Source: Shewanella yunxiaonensis
Lineage (GTDB): Bacteria > Pseudomonadota > Gammaproteobacteria > Enterobacterales > Shewanellaceae
Reading direction: 5' to 3'
NCBI RefSeq assembly: GCF_018223345.1
Contig: NZ_CP073587.1
Location: 3,408,001 to 3,472,000 of the forward strand
Length of the DNA stretch: 64,000 bases
This document shows positions 35,229 through 44,886 of the stretch, piece by piece. The notes under the pieces are model-generated. The model was not told where the DNA came from. It saw only the letters and a list, made by a program, of their open reading frames with translations, and did no database searches. Made by a program: the position numbers and the translations under genes. The first letter of the stretch is position 1. Every line of letters starts with the position of its first letter.

Positions 35229-35534
35229 ATTCAGATACCTCAAACCAACAAGGCCCGCTGCCATCCGTGAGCTAATTGGGGGGATCCGTGATCCCTAAAG
35301 CACATTAAAAAACAGGGGAAAGGAAATTTCAGGGGGCATATACTAACAGGCAGCGTTTCTTAGACGTAACGAAAATTCATGGTTCACTTAATCAACGCCA
35401 TCAATTCTGGCAGCGGCCAGGTAAGACAATTGCGTGATTAATGGCACTTTTCTTTTAACGAATCCCTTATATACTGACTTTTAATGCGCTAATCAGTGCC
35501 TTCTCAGGCCCAGCGGAATAACAGGAGTTTGATT
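35229..35534. other. Intergenic region upstream of rraA
   Basis: A 306-bp divergent gap. It contains a 6-bp hairpin GGGATC/GATCCC at 35281-35295 and, close to rraA, a TATACT hexamer at about 35469 that could be a -10 box. I could not define a convincing -35 element or a small gene. Confidence 0.4.
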
Positions 35535-36020
35535 ATGGAATACAACACTTCAGAACTTTGTGACATGTACCTGGATGTTGTTGACGTTGTGGAACCCATG
35601 TTCAGTAACTATGGTGGCTGCAGTTCTTTTGGTGGCGCTATCAGTACCGTGAAGTGCTATGAGGATAACGGGCTCATCCTGGAGGTACTGCAGGAGGATG
35701 GCGAAGGTAAGGTGTTGCTGATCGATGGTGGCGGTTCACTGCGTCGGGCGCTGATTGATGCCGCTGTTGCCGAACTGGCGGTTAATAATAACTGGGAAGG
35801 TATTATCGTTTACGGCAGTGTGCGCGAAGTTGATGCACTGGAAGATCTGGATATTGGCATTCAGGCGATTGCCTCAATTCCGGTAGGTGCGGATGCCAAT
35901 GCTACCGGTGAAATCGATGTGCCGGTAAATTTTGGTGGCGTTACTTTCCTTCCTGGCGATCATATCTACGCCGACAATACCGGTGTTATCCTGTCGCCAG
36001 AGCCGCTGGATATCGAATAA
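35535..36020 (+). CDS. rraA: Ribonuclease E activity regulator RraA
   Basis: A 161-residue protein that binds RNase E and inhibits its activity. It starts [20 protein letters not shown] and contains [26 protein letters not shown] and [12 protein letters not shown], all diagnostic of RraA (DlpA-like fold, trimer). ATG 35535 follows AGGAG by 7 nt; a longer frame to 35496 lacks a box. It carries its own terminator downstream. Together with csrD, gppA and rhlB in this window it is part of the RNA-turnover set of the organism. Confidence 0.96.
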   Translation: MEYNTSELCDMYLDVVDVVEPMFSNYGGCSSFGGAISTVKCYEDNGLILEVLQEDGEGKVLLIDGGGSLRRALIDAAVAELAVNNNWEGIIVYGSVREVDALEDLDIGIQAIASIPVGADANATGEIDVPVNFGGVTFLPGDHIYADNTGVILSPEPLDIE

Positions 36021-36044
36021 ACCGCGCGAACAGGCGTAACCATG

Positions 36045-36071
36045 AAAAAGTCGGCATTGCCGGCTTTTTTT
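36045..36071 (+). terminator. rraA intrinsic terminator
   Basis: Stem AGTCGGC / GCCGGCT (one wobble pair) with loop ATT, preceded by A5 and followed by T7, 29 bases after the rraA stop. Confidence 0.9.
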
Positions 36072-36263
36072 GTTGCCGCATATTGCCGCTAATATCGTCA
36101 CCGCTGGACTATGTTCTTCTGGCAGATTGTGGTCTAATGCTCAACCTGATTGTGACAGGTTTTTCCTGCAGTGATCACAGCTTGGCAGCGCTAAGATTCA
36201 GCCAATCACGCTGAAGGCATACACTGCCAGCCATCATTAGTTAGTCAAAGGAATACTCGATAG

Positions 36264-37019
36264 ATGTCTGAAGATTCTTCCAAAAGCACACATTTTGGTT
36301 ATAAAACCGTTGATGCTGCCAAAAAGGCCGAGATGGTTGCGGGCGTGTTTCACTCTGTGGCGACGCGCTACGACATAATGAATGACGTCTTGTCCTTCGG
36401 TATTCACCGACTCTGGAAACGCTTCACGATTGAATGTGCTGGTGCACGTCCGGGGATGAAAGTGTTGGATCTCGCCGGTGGCACAGGCGATCTTACTGCC
36501 AAATTCTCTCATCTGGTGGGCGATACCGGGGAAGTAATACTGGCCGATATCAATGATTCCATGCTGAAAGTGGGTCGCAGTAAACTGCGCGATAAAGGCG
36601 TGGTCGGCAACGTCAGTTATGTCCAAGCCAATGCCGAAGCCCTGCCGTTCCCGGATAATACTTTTGATATCATCACCATCGCTTTCGGTCTGCGTAACGT
36701 AACCGACAAAGATGCTGCATTACGTTCGATGCAACGGGTGCTGAAACCCGGTGGCAAGTTGTTGGTGCTGGAATTTTCCAAACCACAGCACGCGATTATG
36801 AACAAAGCCTATGACCTGTACAGCTTCAAGATGTTGCCGATGATTGGCAAATTGATTGCTCATGATGCGGACAGTTATGAATACCTGGCAGAGTCCATTC
36901 GTATGCATCCGGATCAGGAAACCCTGAAAGGTATGATGGAAGCGGCCGGGCTGGAACAGGTTGATTACATCAACATGACCGACGGCATTGTGGCGCTGCA
37001 TCGGGGTTACAAATTCTAA
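36264..37019 (+). CDS. ubiE: Ubiquinone/menaquinone C-methyltransferase UbiE
   Basis: A 251-residue SAM-dependent methyltransferase. The family start [25 protein letters not shown] is followed by [21 protein letters not shown] motif [22 protein letters not shown] and [23 protein letters not shown] at the C-terminus. It methylates the ring of both demethylmenaquinone and the ubiquinone precursor. It heads the ubiE-ubiJ-ubiB chain; ubiJ starts one base after its stop. Confidence 0.97.
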   Translation: MSEDSSKSTHFGYKTVDAAKKAEMVAGVFHSVATRYDIMNDVLSFGIHRLWKRFTIECAGARPGMKVLDLAGGTGDLTAKFSHLVGDTGEVILADINDSMLKVGRSKLRDKGVVGNVSYVQANAEALPFPDNTFDIITIAFGLRNVTDKDAALRSMQRVLKPGGKLLVLEFSKPQHAIMNKAYDLYSFKMLPMIGKLIAHDADSYEYLAESIRMHPDQETLKGMMEAAGLEQVDYINMTDGIVALHRGYKF

Positions 37020-37020
37020 A

Positions 37021-37653
37021 ATGGCAGAACTGAGCCTGGAAACCCAGTGGCGACTGCTAAATTGCGGCGCACTGGAATTGGCACTGACCAAACTGGTGCA
37101 AGCTGCAGGAGTGGAAGCGCTGCGGCTCAAACCGTTACATGGCAAGGTGTTTTGTTTCCAACTGCAGCAGTTATCCTGGCCGTTATATCTGGTCTTTGCC
37201 AACGACATCCAGGTGCTGAGCGAATATCAGGGCAGTGTCGATGTCAAAGTGATTGGTGATGCTGCCGACCTGTACCGTCTGCGCGAAGGTGAAAGCCTGA
37301 CCGAGTTAATTAAACAGGACAAATTACGCATTGAAGGGGATCTGACACTGTTACAGCAGTTCAGTCACTTCCTGCAGAATGTCAGACTGGATATTGCAGA
37401 GCCGCTATCCAAAGTCGTGGGTGATGCCCCGGCGTATTGGCTCAGCAACGGTGTCAGTCAGGCCAATACCCATCTTAAACAGATACTCAATAAAACCTGG
37501 TCTCATCTTGGTCAGTTAGCAACCGAAGAATATAAGGTGGCACCGCATAAGCTTGAATTTATTCGTCATTGCGACAGAATTGAGGAGCTAACCGCGGCTG
37601 TAAATGCACTGGAACAGCGGATTGCCACATTGAAGGATAAAATCAGCCCATGA
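37021..37653 (+). CDS. ubiJ: Ubiquinone biosynthesis accessory factor UbiJ
   Basis: A 210-residue protein with an SCP2 sterol-carrier-like lipid-binding domain in its N-terminal two thirds ([35 protein letters not shown]) and a C-terminal helical segment ([20 protein letters not shown]). With UbiK it organises the soluble Ubi complex that handles lipid precursors. ATG 37021 directly follows the ubiE stop. It overlaps ubiB by 4 nt (ATGA). Confidence 0.93.
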   Translation: MAELSLETQWRLLNCGALELALTKLVQAAGVEALRLKPLHGKVFCFQLQQLSWPLYLVFANDIQVLSEYQGSVDVKVIGDAADLYRLREGESLTELIKQDKLRIEGDLTLLQQFSHFLQNVRLDIAEPLSKVVGDAPAYWLSNGVSQANTHLKQILNKTWSHLGQLATEEYKVAPHKLEFIRHCDRIEELTAAVNALEQRIATLKDKISP

Positions 37654-39299
37654 GTTTCACCAGTATCAAGCGCGCTTATCAGGTTATCAGTATTGCCCTG
37701 CATTACGGTCTGGATGAACTGTTACCTCCAAAACTCACGCCTTGGTACTTCCGTTTATGGCGCCTAAGCCTGTTCTGGTTGCGTAACAAACACAAAAAGA
37801 AACCCGGTGGTGAACGCCTAAAACTGGCCTTGCAAGAGTTGGGGCCGGTTTACATCAAGTTTGGTCAGATGCTGTCCACTCGTCGCGACTTACTTAGCGA
37901 TGAATGGGCCTACGAGCTTGCCATGTTGCAGGATCGAGTGCCGCCATTTGATTCAAAGCTCGCCCGCGAAGCCATCGAAACCGAGCTTAAAGCGCCGATA
38001 GAGTCCCTGTTTGATGATTTCGATGAAAAGCCGCTGGCATCGGCGTCCATTTCCCAAGTACATACTGCGACACTGAAATCCAATGGCAAACCCGTAGTAC
38101 TGAAGGTACTGCGACCAAACGTCGAGCAGCAGATCGTAGCCGACTTGCAGCTCATGAGTCAGACTGCAGAGTTGTTAGAGTCGCTACTGGGGCCCAATAA
38201 TCGCTTGCGTCCAGGTGAGGTAGTGGAAGACTATCGCACCACCATCATGGGCGAGCTCAATCTGAAACTGGAAGCGTTAAACACCGTCAGACTGCGCAAC
38301 AATTTCCTCGATTCCAACGCCTTGTATGTGCCTTATGTTTATGAAGAGCTGAGTCATCCGCGACTGCTTGTACTGGAACGCATCTACGGCATTCCTGTTT
38401 CTGATATTGCGGCACTGCGCGCTCAGGGTACCAACCTCAAACTGTTAGCGGAAAAAGGGGTGCAACTATTCTTCACTCAAGTTTTTCGCGATAACTTTTT
38501 CCATGCCGATATGCATCCCGGCAACATTTTTATTTCACGCGAGCATCCGCAGGATCCTTACTATATCGGCTTGGACTGCGGCATCATGGGCACCCTCAGC
38601 GATACCGATAAACGCTATCTGGCGGAAAATTTTCTGGCATTTTTCAATCGCGATTATCGTCGCATCGCCCAGCTATATGTGGAATCCGGCTGGGTCTCTC
38701 CTGACACCGACCTGTTAGCCTTCGAGCAAGCGGTCAAGGTTGTCTGTGAGCCGATGTTTAATAAACCATTGAATGAAATTTCATTCGGTCATGTGTTACT
38801 GGAGTTGTTCAGAACCGCTCGCCGCTTTGATATTGTGGTGCAGCCACAGTTGGTGTTGCTGGAAAAAACACTGTTGTATATCGAAGGATTAGGGCGCCAG
38901 CTGTATCCGCAGCTAGATTTGTGGCAAACTGCCAAGCCATTTCTGGAAAACTGGATGGCAGAGCAGGTCGGCCCTAAAGCGATGCTGCGTAAAGCCAAGC
39001 TGCAACTGCCGTATTGGTCAGATAAGCTGCCGGAAATTCCAGAATTGATTTACGACAATTTGCGATTGGGCAGGAATCTGCTCGGTTCACAGCAGCAAAT
39101 GTTAGATAAGTATTTGAGACATCAACAGAAGTCACATAAAAGTAACTACCTATTAATCACTTCTGCTGTTTTGTTGATCTGTGGCACTATATTATTTAGC
39201 CGTGACGTTACACTTTGGCTGTCTCACGGATGTCTTGCTGCTGGTGTGGTATGCTGGCTTATCGGATGGCGGTCTCGGCCGAGAATTCGAAAATTTTAA
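37650..39299 (+). CDS. ubiB: Atypical kinase-like protein UbiB
   Basis: A 549-residue ADCK/UbiB-family protein required for ubiquinone synthesis. It has the family-specific KxGQ motif ([14 protein letters not shown]), the Ala-rich loop replacing the glycine-rich loop ([13 protein letters not shown]), catalytic HADMHPGN and metal-binding DCG (LDCGIMGTL). Two C-terminal transmembrane helices (about 500-518 and 522-540) anchor it. Probably an ATPase that extracts lipid intermediates. tatA follows after 61 bp. Confidence 0.97.
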   Translation: MSFTSIKRAYQVISIALHYGLDELLPPKLTPWYFRLWRLSLFWLRNKHKKKPGGERLKLALQELGPVYIKFGQMLSTRRDLLSDEWAYELAMLQDRVPPFDSKLAREAIETELKAPIESLFDDFDEKPLASASISQVHTATLKSNGKPVVLKVLRPNVEQQIVADLQLMSQTAELLESLLGPNNRLRPGEVVEDYRTTIMGELNLKLEALNTVRLRNNFLDSNALYVPYVYEELSHPRLLVLERIYGIPVSDIAALRAQGTNLKLLAEKGVQLFFTQVFRDNFFHADMHPGNIFISREHPQDPYYIGLDCGIMGTLSDTDKRYLAENFLAFFNRDYRRIAQLYVESGWVSPDTDLLAFEQAVKVVCEPMFNKPLNEISFGHVLLELFRTARRFDIVVQPQLVLLEKTLLYIEGLGRQLYPQLDLWQTAKPFLENWMAEQVGPKAMLRKAKLQLPYWSDKLPEIPELIYDNLRLGRNLLGSQQQMLDKYLRHQQKSHKSNYLLITSAVLLICGTILFSRDVTLWLSHGCLAAGVVCWLIGWRSRPRIRKF

Positions 39300-39360
39300 T
39301 TCGTATTTGCTAATTAAACGTTCATAATAGAACCGATCAATGAGTTAAGAGGAAACCTTC

Positions 39361-39594
39361 ATGGGTGGTATCAGTATTTGGCAACTTCTCATCATCGCAT
39401 TAATTGTTGTACTGCTGTTCGGTACCAAGAAGCTGCGCTCACTTGGTAGTGATTTGGGCGGTGCTGTGAAAGGATTCAAGAATGCTATGTCCACTGAAGA
39501 GCAAACCAAGTCTATCGAAGATAACGCAGCGAAAAGCGAGTCTGCAGAGGCAACTGAGAAGAAGCCTGAGTCCAAGGACAAAGAACAGGCGTAA
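39361..39594 (+). CDS. tatA: Twin-arginine translocase subunit TatA
   Basis: A 77-residue protein: short periplasmic N-terminus MGGISIWQ, one membrane helix, the FG hinge ([12 protein letters not shown]), an amphipathic helix ([14 protein letters not shown]) and a charged cytoplasmic tail. It oligomerises to form the translocation pathway for folded proteins. It lies 6 bases before tatB, with GAGGAAAC upstream. Confidence 0.96.
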   Translation: MGGISIWQLLIIALIVVLLFGTKKLRSLGSDLGGAVKGFKNAMSTEEQTKSIEDNAAKSESAEATEKKPESKDKEQA

Positions 39595-39600
39595 TTTCTC

Positions 39601-40041
39601 ATGTTCGATGGTATCGGTTTTTCCGAGCTGCTGTTGATTGGGATCTTGGGACTGGTCGTACTCGGTCCCGAGCGCCTGCCGGTTGCAGTTCGCACAATAT
39701 CTAACTTTATCCGGACCATGAAGCGCATGGCCAGTTCAGTTAAGGATGAGCTTGAGCAAGAGCTTAAGCTTGAGCAGCTGCACGCCGATTTAAAAAAGGC
39801 GGAAAGCAAAGGTCTGGGTAATCTGTCTCCTGAGTTACAAGAATCCATTAATCAACTCAAAGAAGCAGCAAAAGCGGTCAATCGTCCCTATGAGATTGAT
39901 GGCGACAAGTCTAAGCCTGAAGAACCTCAAATGACACTCAAGCCACCTTTTGAGGCTGATGAACCGGCAAGTGCTGCCGTCGACACGTCTCGTGGAGTCA
40001 CTGAAGAAGCTTCATCTACATCAGCTACTGATAAAAAATAG
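39601..40041 (+). CDS. tatB: Twin-arginine translocase subunit TatB
   Basis: A 146-residue protein with the TatB signature [27 protein letters not shown], one membrane helix, then a long amphipathic helix and an acidic Pro/Ser/Thr-rich tail. With TatC it forms the receptor for twin-arginine signal peptides. The tail (from about residue 95) is low complexity and likely disordered. It is followed 11 bases later by tatC. Confidence 0.95.
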   Translation: MFDGIGFSELLLIGILGLVVLGPERLPVAVRTISNFIRTMKRMASSVKDELEQELKLEQLHADLKKAESKGLGNLSPELQESINQLKEAAKAVNRPYEIDGDKSKPEEPQMTLKPPFEADEPASAAVDTSRGVTEEASSTSATDKK

Positions 40042-40052
40042 CGGGTAAATAA

Positions 40053-40805
40053 ATGTCGCAACAGCAACCGTTAATCAGTCATTTGCTGGAGCTGCGCAAT
40101 CGATTGCTCAGAGCCACAGCCAGTGTATTAATTGTGTTTCTGGCAATCGTCTACTGGGCCAAAGATATCTATCATTACATCGCCGTCCCCTTGCTAAAAA
40201 CGATGCCTACTGGCGGCACGATGATAGCCACCGATGTGGCGGCACCGTTTTTTGCGCCGTTTAAACTGACCTTGGTATTAGCATTTTTTATCGCGATTCC
40301 TTACGTACTATACCAAATCTGGGCCTTTGTTGCCCCCGGTTTGTACAAGCATGAAAAGCGCCTGATCGCGCCGTTACTGTTCAGCAGTACCGTGCTGTTT
40401 TATCTGGGTATTATCTTTGCCTACTTTGTGGTATTTCCATTGGTGTTCAGCTTTTTCACCAGTGTTGCCCCAGAAGGGGTGCAGGTCGCTACCGATATCA
40501 ACAGCTATCTCAATTTTGTACTGAAGTTATTCTTTGCGTTCGGTTTGGCCTTCGAAATTCCTATCGCGGTAGTGTTGTTATGTTGGGCTGGCGTTACTAC
40601 CCCGGCAGATTTGAAAGCACAGCGACCTTACATTATTGTAGGGGCATTTGTTGTGGGGATGTTGCTGACACCACCCGATGTAATTTCACAGACCATGTTG
40701 GCGGTTCCGATGTTGTTACTGTTTGAAGGTGGGCTATTTGCTGCCCGTTTTTACAGTAAAAAGCCTGACGCCGAAGAAACCGAAACCAGCGAGGACAGTC
40801 AGTAG
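40053..40805 (+). CDS. tatC: Twin-arginine translocase subunit TatC
   Basis: A 250-residue polytopic protein with six membrane helices. The cytoplasmic N-terminus [15 protein letters not shown] (signal-peptide-binding region), [12 protein letters not shown] and the [22 protein letters not shown] region are all conserved. The start is [11 protein letters not shown] at 40053. It completes the tatABC operon, and the downstream genes to 44108 follow with tight spacing. Confidence 0.97.
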   Translation: MSQQQPLISHLLELRNRLLRATASVLIVFLAIVYWAKDIYHYIAVPLLKTMPTGGTMIATDVAAPFFAPFKLTLVLAFFIAIPYVLYQIWAFVAPGLYKHEKRLIAPLLFSSTVLFYLGIIFAYFVVFPLVFSFFTSVAPEGVQVATDINSYLNFVLKLFFAFGLAFEIPIAVVLLCWAGVTTPADLKAQRPYIIVGAFVVGMLLTPPDVISQTMLAVPMLLLFEGGLFAARFYSKKPDAEETETSEDSQ

Positions 40806-40852
40806 TCAGTCACTGCAGCATCACCTATCATCTTGATAAAAAGGATAACTAG

Positions 40853-41416
40853 ATGCGTTATTTTCTGATAGCTGCAGTCACTTCACTGTTCACTTTCCAT
40901 GTACAGGCATCTGTGGAACAACAGTTAGCACATTGTTCCACTATCACAGATCAGTCAGCAAGGCTGGCATGTTATGACCATCTAGCTCAGGCGGTTACCC
41001 AAGCGAAAAAGACCATCCCCGCTAATGAACCTGCGATGAATCCCAAGGATTTGCTGGTTCCCTCTGAGCCTATCGCCGAAAACTCAGTATCGGCACCAGA
41101 AAAGCCCGCTGCACCTATCCCGACTCCCGCCACGCCAAAGAATAATGAAAAAGCCGTAGCTCAATTTGGTGCACCCGTTGAACGCGCTGATGCCGCCCTG
41201 GAACAAATTCAGGACGTTGTTACCAAAGCCCAAAAGGGATTACGTGGCACTTTTACGATCACGTTATCTAACGGCCAAGTTTGGCAACAGATTGACAGCG
41301 AATCGTTTCGCATTAAAAACGGGCAGAAGGTCGTCATAGAAAAAGCCGCCCTGGGCTCTTTCCTGCTAAAAGTTGAAGGCAGTAACCGCACCATTAGAGT
41401 GAAACGTCTGCAGTGA
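40853..41416 (+). CDS. Secreted protein of unknown function between tatC and tatD
   Basis: A 187-residue exported protein with signal peptide MRYFLIAAVTSLFTFHVQA/SVEQQ. The mature N-terminus has the motif CSTITDQSARLACYDHLA, a short Cys-bracketed helix seen in various periplasmic proteins. It continues with a Pro/Ala-rich linker (about 60-100) and a C-terminal beta-rich domain (GTFTITLSNGQVWQQIDS...TIRVKRL). I do not recognise a function. It lies 47 bp after tatC and overlaps tatD by 4 nt (GTGA), so it belongs to the operon. Confidence 0.75.
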   Translation: MRYFLIAAVTSLFTFHVQASVEQQLAHCSTITDQSARLACYDHLAQAVTQAKKTIPANEPAMNPKDLLVPSEPIAENSVSAPEKPAAPIPTPATPKNNEKAVAQFGAPVERADAALEQIQDVVTKAQKGLRGTFTITLSNGQVWQQIDSESFRIKNGQKVVIEKAALGSFLLKVEGSNRTIRVKRLQ

Positions 41417-42213
41417 GCCGCTATATGGACATTGCTGTCAATCTTATTGGCAGCAAACTGGAACAAGATCTGCCTCAGGTAGTTAACGATGCTGCTGAGG
41501 TAGGTGTTTCGCCGCTGTTACTTATTGGCAGTGATTTGGACGAAAGCGAGCGTTGTACGCAAGTATGCACACAATATCCCGGACAACTATACGCCACAGC
41601 TGGCGTGCATCCCCACCATGCCGATAATTGGAACGCTGGCAGTTCAGCAAGGCTAAAAGGGCTATGCGCACAAGCGCCAGTGGTAGCTATCGGGGAATGC
41701 GGGTTGGATTTTGATCGCAACTATTCCAGCAAAGACAAGCAACTGGCTGCGTTTGAGGCTCAACTCGCAATAGCCGCAGAATTACAGTTACCAGTATTGA
41801 TGCATCAACGCGATGCTCACCTCGATTTTTTAAAAATACTCCGTCAATATCGCTCCGCGCTCCCCGCAGCACTACTCCATTGCTTCACCGGCGATCCGCA
41901 ACAAGTTCACGATTATAACGAACTGGATCTTTATCTTGGGGTCACAGGCTGGGTGTGTGATGAACGAAGAGGACAATCGTTAGTTGATGCGCTGCCTTAT
42001 ATTCCCGGCAATCGACTGGTATTGGAAACTGATAGTCCTTATTTATTGCCCCGGAGTATGCGTCCGAAACCAAAATCTGGACGAAACGAACCCAAATATC
42101 TGCCCTATATTGCTGAGTATGTTGCGGGCATTCTGCAACAATCACCAGAGCGACTCGCACAGCAATGTTACGCAAACAGTCTTAGATTATTTGGCCTGGA
42201 GTCATCGGTATGA
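41413..42213 (+). CDS. tatD: TatD-family metal-dependent nuclease
   Basis: A 266-residue TIM-barrel hydrolase. It starts at GTG 41413, overlapping the preceding stop. As in E. coli TatD proper, the first metal motif reads MDIAVNL rather than the DTHCH of TatD paralogues YcfH and YjjV. Other ligands are in AGVHPHHADNW, GECGLDFDR, MHQRDAH, LHCFTGD and LETDSPYLLP. TatD proteins are 3'-5' exonucleases acting on DNA/RNA and are not needed for Tat export. The stop overlaps the start of the cyclase gene (ATGA). Confidence 0.94.
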   Translation: MSRYMDIAVNLIGSKLEQDLPQVVNDAAEVGVSPLLLIGSDLDESERCTQVCTQYPGQLYATAGVHPHHADNWNAGSSARLKGLCAQAPVVAIGECGLDFDRNYSSKDKQLAAFEAQLAIAAELQLPVLMHQRDAHLDFLKILRQYRSALPAALLHCFTGDPQQVHDYNELDLYLGVTGWVCDERRGQSLVDALPYIPGNRLVLETDSPYLLPRSMRPKPKSGRNEPKYLPYIAEYVAGILQQSPERLAQQCYANSLRLFGLESSV

Positions 42214-44108
42214 TTCGCTCGCTGAAAATCCTTTTTCTCTTGATGGCAGCCTTCAGCATAAACGTAATGGCTCATGGAATTGTGCCGTTGATGGTCAATC
42301 AGCCCAATACTACCCGCATTGACTTAAAGCAATACACTCTACATCTGCATACTGGTCCTGACAGGACATTGTCACAGGTAATGGCAATGCCAGACTCCGC
42401 ATGGCAACCCGCGACACAACAACGCTTATTATCACTCGGTAGCGACGGTGACTGGTACCATTTTCAGCTGCTGCAAGAAACCACAGAGTATCGTAACTGG
42501 TTAGTTGAATTTGATAATCCTGACATTGATGAGTTAACGCTGTACCACTTTATCGATGGCCGATTGCAACAGACGCTGGTTATGGGCGACACCAAACCCT
42601 TTCATGAACGCCCAATACTGCAGAACAATTTTGTTTATCCTTTTGCGATGGGTAACAACCAGCGACATGATTTTTGGCTCAAAATTGAAACGCAAGGCAC
42701 AAGTTATTTACCGATTATTTTATGGGCACCAGACCAGATGCTGCAACATGTCAGTAACGACTACATGGTGCGCGGTATGCAACTAGGGATCCTCGGAGCT
42801 ATTGGTCTGTTTGCACTTTTTATGGCAACGACTACCGGTTCCTTCAGTTACGGTTATTACGCGGGTTACGTGCTGACAATGACATTGTTAGTCGCCAGCA
42901 TCAATGGCACTGCCTTTAGCCATCTGTGGCCTCAATACCCCCAACTTCAAAACCACATCATTGCGCCACTTATCCCATTAGTGATGGCCTTTAATGTCTT
43001 GTTTACCGAAAAGGCCCTGCAATTAAAATACTACAGCTTAAAATTGTTGAGATTATCGCGATGGTTAACGTTACTTGCCCTGTTATTGGTGCCTGTGGCA
43101 TTAGTTATTCCATACAGGATTGCACTATACCTCGATTTAACAGCCATTGCGGTTATCTCAGTACTACTGTTACTCATGAGCGTGATACAAGCCTTCACGG
43201 GTAACAAACTGGCCCGGCTATATGCATTATCATCGTTTGCAAAAGCTTTCGGCGTGCTAATCAGTACGTTTATGTACATCGGTTGGTTGTCGATACCGAT
43301 GAATCCGTTAACCCCGGTAATGTTAGGATTAACCACCGAGGTTGTCTTTATGGCTGCAGTATTGGCGATACGCTACAACGATGAGCGCAAGTCAAAGATG
43401 CGCATTCAACACGAGGCGTTGCGGCAAGCAGAACGAATTCGAGAGGCGAAAGAAGAAGCGTTACTGCTGGAAGCCAAAAGCAATGAAAGGCTTGAACGCA
43501 TGGTGCAGGAACGTACATTGGAACTGGAATTTGCCATGCGGGAATTGAACGATGCCAACCACAAATTGATGGAACAATCGCAATTAGACGCGCTCACCGG
43601 AGCCCATAACCGTGCGTCATTTGATAAGAAGCTTCAAGCGGAAGGACGTATTAGTCGTCGCCAGCAAACGCCGCTGGCAATGTTGATGCTCGATATTGAT
43701 AAATTCAAAGCAATTAACGACACCTATGGCCATTTAGCCGGCGACCAAGTGCTAAAAGCCGTCGCAGACACACTGCAAACGCACCTTAAACGTCCGGGAG
43801 ATTTAGCCTCACGTTTTGGAGGGGAGGAGTTCGCGGTGATTTTGCCCGGTACCGATGAGGAAGGCGCTAAACAATTAGCCGAGCGTTTATGCGCAGCGGT
43901 GGCGCAATTGTCGATAGATTGGGGCAATCAGGTTATTGACCTCACCGTCAGCATTGGTGTCAGTGCTGAAGTCATCAATGCCGATAGCGATACCACGCTG
44001 CTGCTCAGCCATGCAGATGAGGCATTGTATGTTGCGAAACATCAAGGGCGTAACCAAGTCTCTGTCTATAGCAATCAGGCAAATACATCGATTGCTAACT
44101 CCCAGTAA
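42210..44108 (+). CDS. Membrane diguanylate cyclase with 7TM sensor domain
   Basis: A 632-residue protein with a signal-like N-terminus. A periplasmic 7TMR-DISM-extracellular-2-type beta domain (about 25-180) is followed by seven membrane helices (about 190-395), a coiled coil rich in Glu/Arg (about 396-455) and a GGDEF domain. The active site is RFGGEEF with an intact inhibitory I-site RPGD five residues upstream, so it should make cyclic di-GMP and be product-inhibited. The ligand is unknown. It is translationally coupled to tatD by a 4-nt overlap. Confidence 0.92.
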   Translation: MIRSLKILFLLMAAFSINVMAHGIVPLMVNQPNTTRIDLKQYTLHLHTGPDRTLSQVMAMPDSAWQPATQQRLLSLGSDGDWYHFQLLQETTEYRNWLVEFDNPDIDELTLYHFIDGRLQQTLVMGDTKPFHERPILQNNFVYPFAMGNNQRHDFWLKIETQGTSYLPIILWAPDQMLQHVSNDYMVRGMQLGILGAIGLFALFMATTTGSFSYGYYAGYVLTMTLLVASINGTAFSHLWPQYPQLQNHIIAPLIPLVMAFNVLFTEKALQLKYYSLKLLRLSRWLTLLALLLVPVALVIPYRIALYLDLTAIAVISVLLLLMSVIQAFTGNKLARLYALSSFAKAFGVLISTFMYIGWLSIPMNPLTPVMLGLTTEVVFMAAVLAIRYNDERKSKMRIQHEALRQAERIREAKEEALLLEAKSNERLERMVQERTLELEFAMRELNDANHKLMEQSQLDALTGAHNRASFDKKLQAEGRISRRQQTPLAMLMLDIDKFKAINDTYGHLAGDQVLKAVADTLQTHLKRPGDLASRFGGEEFAVILPGTDEEGAKQLAERLCAAVAQLSIDWGNQVIDLTVSIGVSAEVINADSDTTLLLSHADEALYVAKHQGRNQVSVYSNQANTSIANSQ

Positions 44109-44284
44109 AAGCAAAAATTGTACCCTAAATCAAGTCAATAAATGCTCTCGGTGATTTATAAATAGGCAGCAACAATTCAGCTAATTTAGTGATCCTGCTA
44201 ACAATCATAACGTTTGTCCCTTTGTCAAAACCGGCAGTAATGATTGAATCATCAACTTGGTTTAGAACGCGTTAAGGAAGTACA

Positions 44285-44821
44285 ATGCAGCATAATGTAA
44301 AAGTATTGCTGGCCACCACCGCGCTGTTTTTCAGTTGCCAGACGCTGGCTGACGATGGTTGTAATTTCAAAGAGAATGAAGGCGGCTTTATGGCAACCTG
44401 CAAGCAGGAGCAAAAAGAAGTAATCCTGACCGGCGTTATCGACGGGAAAAAATTGGTCACTGAACTACCGCCATTTGAAAGTGGTTACCAGACTTATCAA
44501 GTGGACACTGCCGCGATTGCACCGCTGAAAGCGGTCACTAAACCAACGCAGATTGTGGTAATTATTGGTACATGGTGCCCAGACTGTCACCGTGAAACAC
44601 CGCGCTTTATCAAGATCATGGAAGCGGTTAATAATCCGAATATCTCAGTGAAGTTTATCGGTGTCGATCGCAAGAAAAAAGATCCAGAAGGTCTGGCGGC
44701 AAAGTATGAATTCCAACGTATTCCTACCTTTATGGTCATTCAGGACGGTAAAGAGATTGGTCGTATCGTTGAACGCCCAACTGAATCATTGGAAAAAGAT
44801 TTAGCTAAAATCCTGGGATAA
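44285..44821 (+). CDS. Secreted thioredoxin-like protein with CPDC active site
   Basis: A 178-residue exported protein (signal peptide ending QTLA/DD). A thioredoxin fold spans about residues 60-178, with active site WCPDC (Cys98, Cys101) and the cis-Pro region FQRIPTFMVIQDGKEIGR. Two further cysteines (Cys26, Cys39) flank a short N-terminal segment and may form a structural or regulatory disulphide. The CPDC dipeptide differs from CGPC of thioredoxin and CPHC of DsbA. Its periplasmic redox role is unassigned. It has its own terminator. Confidence 0.83.
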   Translation: MQHNVKVLLATTALFFSCQTLADDGCNFKENEGGFMATCKQEQKEVILTGVIDGKKLVTELPPFESGYQTYQVDTAAIAPLKAVTKPTQIVVIIGTWCPDCHRETPRFIKIMEAVNNPNISVKFIGVDRKKKDPEGLAAKYEFQRIPTFMVIQDGKEIGRIVERPTESLEKDLAKILG

Positions 44822-44841
44822 TCTGCAGCCCGAGATGATTT

Positions 44842-44866
44842 AAAGGACCGCTTTGCGGTCCTTTTT
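44842..44866 (+). terminator. Terminator between thioredoxin-like gene and gppA
   Basis: A 10-bp perfect stem (AAAGGACCGC / GCGGTCCTTT) with a TTT loop, followed by further T on the plus strand. It lies 20 bases after the thioredoxin-like gene stop and could also act weakly for the convergent gppA. Confidence 0.88.
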
Positions 44867-44886
44867 GCGTGTAGCCATGGCGAGTA

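Noticed and set aside
42210..42330. Possible frameshift or gene fusion between tatD and the cyclase
   Set aside because: tatD is complete and the cyclase has its own ATG and signal-like N-terminus; the 4-nt overlap is a normal coupling.
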